Positions 1 to 4,099 of a stretch of 5,810 bases of DNA are shown in pieces (positions within the stretch are counted from its first letter, which is position 1; each line of letters begins with the position of its first letter). This DNA is from Chitinophagaceae bacterium. GTDB taxonomy: Bacteria > Bacteroidota > Bacteroidia > Chitinophagales > Chitinophagaceae. The position numbers and the translations under genes are program-made. The notes below the pieces were generated by a model. It saw only the letters and a program-made list of their open reading frames with translations, was not told the DNA's origin and ran no database searches. The stretch lies in contig JAEUVI010000149.1 in NCBI GenBank assembly GCA_016787105.1, positions 1 through 5,810 on the forward strand, read 5' to 3'.

Positions 1-1123
1 AAGATATAACGTTGAAGTACTCGTTAAGAAATTTGATACAATAAACTACGCGAAGGATAATAAGATTTCTATCCAGGTAGCGGCAAGAGAGTTACGTGAT
101 AGTTGGTTCAATGAACTCCTGGCTCCCGACTCTATACTCCCGACTCCACACTGGCTCCTTACTGCTCACCATCTCGGCGATAATATCGAAACCATGCTGA
201 TGAATTTTTTTAAAGGAACTGGTATTGCAGGGTTGAGAGGCATTTTGTCAAAGCAGGGAAAAATTATCAGGCCATTGTTATTTGCAAGGAGAGAGGAAAT
301 ACTCGCTTTTGCAAAAGAAAATAATTTGAGTTGGGTAGAAGATAGCTCAAATGAATCAGATAAGTATTCACGTAATTATATCCGTCACCAGGTGATCCCT
401 GTAATAGAAAAAATTTATCCCGAAGCAGAAAGCAACCTGGCTGAAAACCTGCAACGCTTTCGTGATATTGAAAATTTATACCAGCAGTCAATTTCATTAC
501 ATAAGAAAAAACTCTGTGAACAGAAAGGAAACGAAATCCATATTCCTGTATTGAAATTGAAAAAAACGGAAGCCATTCACAGTATTGTTTATGAAATAAT
601 AAAAGACTTTGGTTTTCATGCCGCACATGTAAATGAAGTGATCAACCTGCTGGATAGTGAATCGGGAAGATACATCGCATCGCCCACGCACCGTATTATT
701 AAAAACAGGAACTGGCTGATAATTGCACCGGTTGTTACGGAAGAAGCTGAGAACATTTTAATTGACAGAGATATTCTGAATGTAAAATTTGCAGGTGGCA
801 GTTTGCAATTGGAGCAACTCTCTACTCACGACTCACCACTCACCACTCACCACTCCAGCGCTCAGCTCGATCTAAAGCAAATACATTTCCCGCTTCTGCT
901 TCGTAAATGGAAAGCCGGAGACTATTTCTATCCACTCGGCATGAAAAAGAAAAAGAAGCTGGCGCGTTTTTTTATCGATCAGAAATTATCCAAAACTGAG
1001 AAAGAAAAAGTATGGGTGATTGAATCAGATAAAAGGATAGTCTGGATTGTTGGCCATCGTATTGATGATCGGTTTAAGATAACAGGACAAACGAATGATG
1101 TTTTAAAAATCACATTGTCATAA
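1..1123 (+). CDS. tilS: tRNA(Ile)-lysidine synthetase TilS, 5' end cut off by the window
   Basis: TilS uses ATP to attach lysine to C34 of tRNA-Ile(CAU), so that it reads AUA instead of AUG; it is a cytosolic and normally essential enzyme. The frame is open from base 2 to the TAA at 1121-1123, giving 373 visible residues. The ATG at 194 is internal, because conserved sequence continues upstream of it. The N-terminal part with the SGGxDS PP-loop lies outside the window. Visible motifs are the TAHHLGDNIETMLMNFF segment (161-208), then KGTGIAGLRGI, RPLLFARREEI and EDSSNESDKYSRNYIRHQVIP, all typical of the N-type ATPase domain. From about 895 the TilS C-terminal domain follows (LRKWKAGDYFYPLGM, KKLARFFIDQK, IVWIVGHRIDDRFK). 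Two heptad-repeat insertions sit in frame (123-157 and 817-858). The 3' end overlaps the convergent rhomboid gene by 6 bases. Family assignment is firm. Confidence 0.95.
   Translation, partial: RYNVEVLVKKFDTINYAKDNKISIQVAARELRDSWFNELLAPDSILPTPHWLLTAHHLGDNIETMLMNFFKGTGIAGLRGILSKQGKIIRPLLFARREEILAFAKENNLSWVEDSSNESDKYSRNYIRHQVIPVIEKIYPEAESNLAENLQRFRDIENLYQQSISLHKKKLCEQKGNEIHIPVLKLKKTEAIHSIVYEIIKDFGFHAAHVNEVINLLDSESGRYIASPTHRIIKNRNWLIIAPVVTEEAENILIDRDILNVKFAGGSLQLEQLSTHDSPLTTHHSSAQLDLKQIHFPLLLRKWKAGDYFYPLGMKKKKKLARFFIDQKLSKTEKEKVWVIESDKRIVWIVGHRIDDRFKITGQTNDVLKITLS
123..157 (+). repeat. degenerate 7-base tandem repeat inside tilS
   Basis: Five successive 7-base units, each beginning CT, can be read: CTCCCGA, CTCTATA, CTCCCGA, CTCCACA, CTGGCTC. 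The first and third are identical. They encode roughly APDSILPTPHW, just before the conserved TAHH motif, where TilS proteins usually have a short variable loop. The composition resembles the cleaner array at 817-858 in the same gene, so I infer a decayed copy of the same kind of repeat. Confidence 0.5.
817..858 (+). repeat. ACTCACC heptanucleotide tandem repeat inside tilS
   Basis: Six 7-base units run without a break: ACTCTCT, ACTCACG, ACTCACC three times, then ACTCCAG. The total of 42 bases equals 14 codons, so the frame is kept. The encoded stretch, about LSTHDSPLTTHHSSA, is low in complexity and lies in the linker before the C-terminal domain. The repeat is seen directly; its origin as an inserted simple-sequence element is inferred. 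Confidence 0.85.
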
Positions 1124-1735
1124 AGCACCCGGACCTCTCGGGTGTGTCACCTGTTCCAGGAAAAAACTGAGAATTCTCGGGTCCATAACTATTGTAAATA
1201 CAATACCGAAGATAGCTCCCCAGAAATGTGCATCGTGATTGATATTGTCGCCACCTTTTTTTGACATGTATACCGAATAGGCAAGATATAATATGCCATA
1301 TAAAATTGCTGGTACGGGCGGAAATGTAAACCATGCCCATGGTGCCATTAATATATATGCAAATACAACTGCTGATACACCGCCCGATGCACCGAGGCTA
1401 CGGTAGTAAGAATCATTGCGGTGCTTGATAAATGAAGGAATATCTGAAACAACTATAGCAGCGAGGTAAAAAAATAAAAAGCCGAATTTGCCGAGATAGT
1501 TTGCGTACAAGCCTTCCATAGAACGTCCAAAAAAATACAATGTAAACATATTGAAAAACAAATGCTGGTAATCAGCATGCAAAAAACCGGAGGTTAACAA
1601 ACGGTACCACTGCTTTTGTTCTTTTACTGCGGGAGGATATAGAATGAGATCATTCATTACTTTGTAATTATTGAATCCACCAAGTGATACAAGCACTGTA
1701 ATGATGATAATAATGAGCGTTATTGATAAGTTCAT
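1118..1735 (-). CDS. rhomboid-family intramembrane serine protease
   Basis: Rhomboids are inner-membrane proteases that cleave transmembrane helices with a Ser-His dyad. The 205-residue protein has several hydrophobic segments (about 4-20, 45-70, 83-98, 117-135, 140-157, 168-185), the size of a minimal six-helix bacterial rhomboid. Catalytic Ser117 lies in GASGG (115-119). The partner His170 lies in HDAHFWGAIFG. H53, H58 and N62 in the HADYQHLFFNM segment have the same spacing as H145, H150 and N154 of E. coli GlpG, where H150 and N154 help form the oxyanion hole. All key residues are present, so an active protease is likely; its substrate is unknown. The ATG at 1735 is preceded by an A-rich stretch rather than a Shine-Dalgarno site. 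The gene lies 57 bases downstream of rlmH on the same strand, probably in the same transcript, and overlaps the tilS end by 6 bases. Confidence 0.92.
   Translation of the reverse strand: MNLSITLIIIIITVLVSLGGFNNYKVMNDLILYPPAVKEQKQWYRLLTSGFLHADYQHLFFNMFTLYFFGRSMEGLYANYLGKFGFLFFYLAAIVVSDIPSFIKHRNDSYYRSLGASGGVSAVVFAYILMAPWAWFTFPPVPAILYGILYLAYSVYMSKKGGDNINHDAHFWGAIFGIVFTIVMDPRILSFFLEQVTHPRGPGAL
1126..1144. terminator. possible hairpin between convergent tilS and rhomboid ends
   Basis: CACCCG (1126-1131) pairs with CGGGTG (1139-1144) around a 7-base loop, and a G-T wobble can extend the stem. It starts 2 bases after the tilS stop codon and lies within the last codons of the rhomboid gene. No T-run follows on the + strand, so it is at best a weak or factor-assisted terminator. 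Confidence 0.35.
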
Positions 1736-1792
1736 GATATTTTTTTGTAATGATAAAGTGAAAATTGAAAATACGGAATATCAAATCAAAAC

Positions 1793-2266
1793 TCAGCGAT
1801 GATGATACTTTTCATTTCTGATAATAGAACAGGCACGGTATACCTGCTCTGCAAGGATCAAGCGGACTAACTGATGTGGGAATGTCAGTTGTGATAAACT
1901 CCACTTGTAATCAGCCCTGTCCAGTACTGCTTTATCGAGGCCAAATGCGCCACCAATCAGGAACACAAGTTTGCGTATACTCTGGTTGGATCTTTTCTGA
2001 ATAAAATCGGCCAGTGTTTCTGAGGTTAATTGTTTGCCATATTCATCAAGCGCAACGAGATAATCATCTTTTTGCAACCAATCAAGGATGATTTCACCTT
2101 CCTTCTTTTTTAAATCCATTTCACTCATCATCGCCGCATTTTTTGGCACTGGAATAATATTCCATTCTACGGGATAGTATTTGGAGATGCGTTTGGTAAA
2201 ATCTTCCACACCTTCTTTTACATAAGGCTCATTATTTTTGCCGATGGCCCAGAAATGCAGTTTCAT
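1793..2266 (-). CDS. rlmH: 23S rRNA (pseudouridine-1915-N3)-methyltransferase RlmH
   Basis: RlmH is a small SPOUT-class methyltransferase that methylates N3 of pseudouridine 1915 in helix 69 of 23S rRNA, using S-adenosylmethionine on assembled 70S ribosomes. The 157-residue protein is full length for the family, which is usually about 155-160 residues. It shows the hallmark segments LDEYGKQLTSE (73-83), the glycine-rich SAM-binding loop FLIGGAFGLD (102-111) and the trefoil-knot C-terminus from LSQLTFPHQ (124) through LAEQVYRACSIIRNEKYHH, ending at residue 157. The start is the N-terminal MKLHFWAIGK, which matches the family's usual beginning. It is the first gene of a likely two-gene - strand unit with the rhomboid gene. 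The 153 bases upstream are shared with the divergent tRNA-Arg gene; I could not identify a clear - strand promoter there. Confidence 0.97.
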   Translation of the reverse strand: MKLHFWAIGKNNEPYVKEGVEDFTKRISKYYPVEWNIIPVPKNAAMMSEMDLKKKEGEIILDWLQKDDYLVALDEYGKQLTSETLADFIQKRSNQSIRKLVFLIGGAFGLDKAVLDRADYKWSLSQLTFPHQLVRLILAEQVYRACSIIRNEKYHHR

Positions 2267-2337
2267 AGTGATAAAGCTACTGAAAGCAGGCGTTCAGGAT
2301 TAATCAACGGGATTTCTTTTATAAGTATGATAATGAT

Positions 2338-2368
2338 TTTGACCGCAACTGTTTTTGCTTTATTTTTG
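2338..2368 (+). promoter_or_regulatory. Bacteroidota-type promoter for tRNA-Arg
   Basis: TTTG (2338-2341) is followed after exactly 19 bases by TATTTTTG (2361-2368), a full match to the known Bacteroidota housekeeping consensus TTTG-N19-TAnnTTTG. Transcription would begin near 2375, giving a 5' leader of about 45 bases that RNase P would remove from the tRNA. This is one of the better signs of the host phylum in the window. Confidence 0.75.
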
Positions 2369-2419
2369 CCGCCCCAAACTGTCCAATTAACTCTGGATCA
2401 CAAGGTTTGGAAAAACTAA

Positions 2420-2493
2420 GGCCCCGTAGCTCAACTGAATAGAGCATCTGACTACGGATCAGAAGGTTTCAGGTTTGAATCCTGACGGGGTCA
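2420..2493 (+). tRNA. tRNA-Arg, anticodon ACG
   Basis: A full cloverleaf folds. The acceptor stem is GGCCCCG (2420-2426) with CGGGGTC (2486-2492), including one G-T pair at 2-71. The D-stem is GCTC/GAGC and the anticodon stem TCTGA/TCAGA with loop CTACGGA. The variable loop is AGGTT and the T-stem TCAGG/CCTGA with loop TTTGAAT. The discriminator is A2493. The anticodon ACG (2454-2456) would be deaminated to ICG and read CGU, CGC and CGA. CCA is not encoded (CACA follows), as is usual in Bacteroidota. The D-loop has G18-A19 instead of G18-G19, and the T-loop has T56 instead of C56, so the tertiary pair 19-56 would be A-U. A15 and T48 also match as a Levitt pair. Confidence 0.96.
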
Positions 2494-2504
2494 CACAATC
2501 AGGT

Positions 2505-2532
2505 AAAGGGCTTCATGAAAGTGAAGCCCTTT
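2505..2532 (+). terminator. hairpin terminator of tRNA-Arg
   Basis: An uninterrupted 11-base-pair inverted repeat, AAAGGGCTTCA (2505-2515) with TGAAGCCCTTT (2522-2532), encloses the 6-base loop TGAAAG. It starts 12 bases after the tRNA. The T-run is partly within the stem and is followed by CTCATTCTT, a weak U-tract. The symmetrical A/T edges could let it act in both directions. Strong as a structure, very likely the tRNA terminator. Confidence 0.85.
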
Positions 2533-2883
2533 CTCATTCTTAGCTTTTGCATATAAATATTGATAATTGAGTTCTGCTAAAAGAAAATCTTTGAGTTTTA
2601 AAGCTATGTTATAGGTTCAAGAATTACTTTTCATCACCTGCGAGATAATTACTGCCCTTCTTCAATTGTTTTGTTGTACTATTAATAAGATAAGTTTACA
2701 AGTACTATACAGAATTTTTATTTATCTGAGTGGGGAGTGCCTGCGAAAATAAAATCAGCTTGTTGTTTTACGGGAAGGTTATTTAGTTCAAGTGCTTTGA
2801 GCAATGGCCGATAAAAGCACCTGGGCCAATGGAGAAAAGCGTATTAGATATCCTTTGGTTTACCAGGTATTTTATTTGTTTTC
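2533..2883. other. long non-coding stretch between tRNA-Arg and the rhaT control region
   Basis: No convincing gene was found on either strand; stop codons are frequent and no known protein motif appears. A 7-base inverted repeat GTGCTTT/AAAGCAC (2792-2798, 2814-2820) has a 15-base loop, which is within chance expectation. A loose promoter-like pair TTTG (2670-2673) and TAAGTTTA (2691-2698) has 17-base spacing and is 270 bases from rhaT, so I do not call it. The stretch may simply be a spacer or the worn remains of a lost gene. Confidence 0.5.
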
Positions 2884-2913
2884 CAGGCAATGACAGTACA
2901 TCACAGTTGCCTG
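2884..2913. promoter_or_regulatory. inverted repeat upstream of rhaT, possible regulator site
   Basis: CAGGCAA (2884-2890) and TTGCCTG (2907-2913) are perfect reverse complements separated by 16 bases, so the half-sites lie 23 bases apart centre to centre, about two helical turns. The right half covers the expected -33 region of the candidate rhaT promoter. A site for a dimeric rhamnose regulator is plausible, but a 7-base pair of arms can also occur by chance in a region of this size. Confidence 0.35.
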
Positions 2914-2933
2914 TTTGGGCATTATTATATTTG
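2907..2933 (+). promoter_or_regulatory. candidate rhaT promoter
   Basis: TATATTTG (2926-2933) matches the Bacteroidota -7 consensus TAnnTTTG in full. The nearest -33 candidate is TTG at 2907-2909, with only 16 bases between, shorter than the preferred 19. A weak -33 would suit a promoter that needs an activator. Transcription would start near 2940, leaving a leader of about 29 bases before the rhaT ATG. Confidence 0.5.
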
Positions 2934-2940
2934 ATCAAAT
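2929..2940. promoter_or_regulatory. perfect 12-base palindrome over the rhaT -7 box
   Basis: ATTTGATCAAAT is a perfect palindrome that overlaps the last five bases of the candidate -7 box and reaches the predicted transcription start. A protein bound here would block polymerase, so a repressor operator is the natural reading. No regulator gene is visible in the window to pair with it. Confidence 0.4.
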
Positions 2941-2968
2941 CCATTTACCATAGCGAAATAACAGGAGA

Positions 2969-4057
2969 ATGCAGGTAATCTTAGGAGTTATTTTTCACTT
3001 TATCGGCGGCTTTGCTTCGGGTAGTTTTTATATTCCCTATAAAAAAGTAAAGGGCTGGGCATGGGAAAGTTATTGGATTATCGGGGGCTTGTTTTCGTGG
3101 CTTATTGTGCCGCCCCTGGCTGCCTGGCTCACCATCCCGAACTTTACGGCTATCATTCGTGAGACTAACAATTCTACAATTGGCCTGGCTTACTTATTTG
3201 GGGTGCTTTGGGGTATTGGCGGGCTTACTTATGGATTAGGTGTTCGCTACCTGGGTGTTTCATTAGGCAGCAGTATTATTCTTGGGCTGTGTATGGTGTT
3301 CGGCGCTATCATTCCATCTGTGTACTATGATTTTTTTCCAAAAGAAGGAAAAGATACGTTTAGTATGATGGCGGGCTCCGATTGGGGTATGACTGTGCTT
3401 GCAGGACTGGCGGTTTGTATTATTGGTATTATTATTTGTGGCAGGGCAGGGGTGATGAAAGAAAAGCAACTATCCACAACAACTGATCCACACGGTATGG
3501 CTGCGAAGACAGAGTATAAGTTCGGGTTGGGCTTATTAGTGTCGATAGTTTCAGGAGTGCTCAGCGCCTGTTTCAATTTTGGCCTGGAAGCAGGGAAGCC
3601 GATGGCCGATGCCGCGAATGAAATATGGAAAGTAGCAAATCCGGGAGAAGGAAATTTTTTATACCGGAACAATGTTACTTATGTTGTTGTTCTCTGGGGT
3701 GGGTTAACTACCAATTTTATCTGGTGCATGATCCTCAATGCACGAAATAAAACATTTGGTGACTATGCCAATAAGAAAACACCATTACTTGCCAATTATA
3801 TTTTTGCGGCACTGGCAGGAACAACATGGTTTTTGCAGTTCTTTTTTTATGGTATGGGAGAAAGTAAAATGGGTAATGGTGCCAGTTCATGGATATTGCA
3901 CATGGCATTTATCATCCTGGTAGCAAATATGTGGGGACTGGTATTGAAGGAATGGAAAGGAGTAGACAAAAAAACGATCAATACAATTATAGCTGGAATT
4001 ATTGTAATTATTGCCTCGGTTCTACTGGTTGGGTATGGCAATTCACTAAAGAAATAA
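2969..4057 (+). CDS. rhaT: L-rhamnose/proton symporter RhaT
   Basis: RhaT imports L-rhamnose together with a proton across the inner membrane. The 362-residue protein (344 in E. coli) is almost wholly hydrophobic, with about ten membrane segments, and aligns over its whole length with the E. coli protein from memory. Matching landmarks are FYIPYKKVKGWAWESYW (20-36), LWGIGGLTYGLGVRYLGVSLG (80-100), TTWFLQFFFYGMG (285-297), SWILHMAF (307-314) and WGLVLKEW (322-329). The loop at about 162-183 is hydrophilic and variable. An in-frame TAG at 2951 rules out an earlier start, and ATG 2969 matches the family N-terminus. AGGAG ends only one base before this ATG, too close for a normal Shine-Dalgarno contact. 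The rhamnulose-phosphate aldolase gene follows after 42 bases, supporting rhamnose as the substrate. Other deoxy-sugars cannot be excluded. Confidence 0.95.
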   Translation: MQVILGVIFHFIGGFASGSFYIPYKKVKGWAWESYWIIGGLFSWLIVPPLAAWLTIPNFTAIIRETNNSTIGLAYLFGVLWGIGGLTYGLGVRYLGVSLGSSIILGLCMVFGAIIPSVYYDFFPKEGKDTFSMMAGSDWGMTVLAGLAVCIIGIIICGRAGVMKEKQLSTTTDPHGMAAKTEYKFGLGLLVSIVSGVLSACFNFGLEAGKPMADAANEIWKVANPGEGNFLYRNNVTYVVVLWGGLTTNFIWCMILNARNKTFGDYANKKTPLLANYIFAALAGTTWFLQFFFYGMGESKMGNGASSWILHMAFIILVANMWGLVLKEWKGVDKKTINTIIAGIIVIIASVLLVGYGNSLKK

Positions 4058-4099
4058 GATTTTTATATTTAACATAAAAAGAGAAAGAAAACTTATCAT

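Noticed and set aside
817..858. Tandem units considered as a CRISPR-like or regulatory array
   Set aside because: Units are only 7 bases and directly adjacent with no spacers, and the tract lies within a coding sequence.
2670..2698. TTTG-N17-TAAGTTTA as a distant rhaT promoter
   Set aside because: Spacing is short, the last consensus base differs, and it lies 270 bases from the gene; the element at 2926-2933 is a better match and closer.
2533..2968. Possible decayed gene in the long gap
   Set aside because: Both strands were read for recognisable protein fragments and none was found, so a pseudogene cannot be supported.
2829..2978. Small + strand reading frame of 49 codons starting MEKSVLDILW and ending 10 bases inside rhaT, a possible leader peptide
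   Set aside because: No ribosome-binding signal, no recognisable family, and the best rhaT promoter lies inside it, so most transcripts would lack its start. Its length is within chance for this composition.
3325..3672. 115-codon - strand reading frame within rhaT
   Set aside because: It is antisense to a clearly conserved transporter, has no known motif, and is a by-product of the codon composition of a hydrophobic membrane protein.
4064..4071. TATATTTA as a -7 box for a separate promoter of the aldolase gene
   Set aside because: The final G of the consensus is missing and no TTTG or TTG occurs at the required distance upstream; cotranscription with rhaT explains the layout better.
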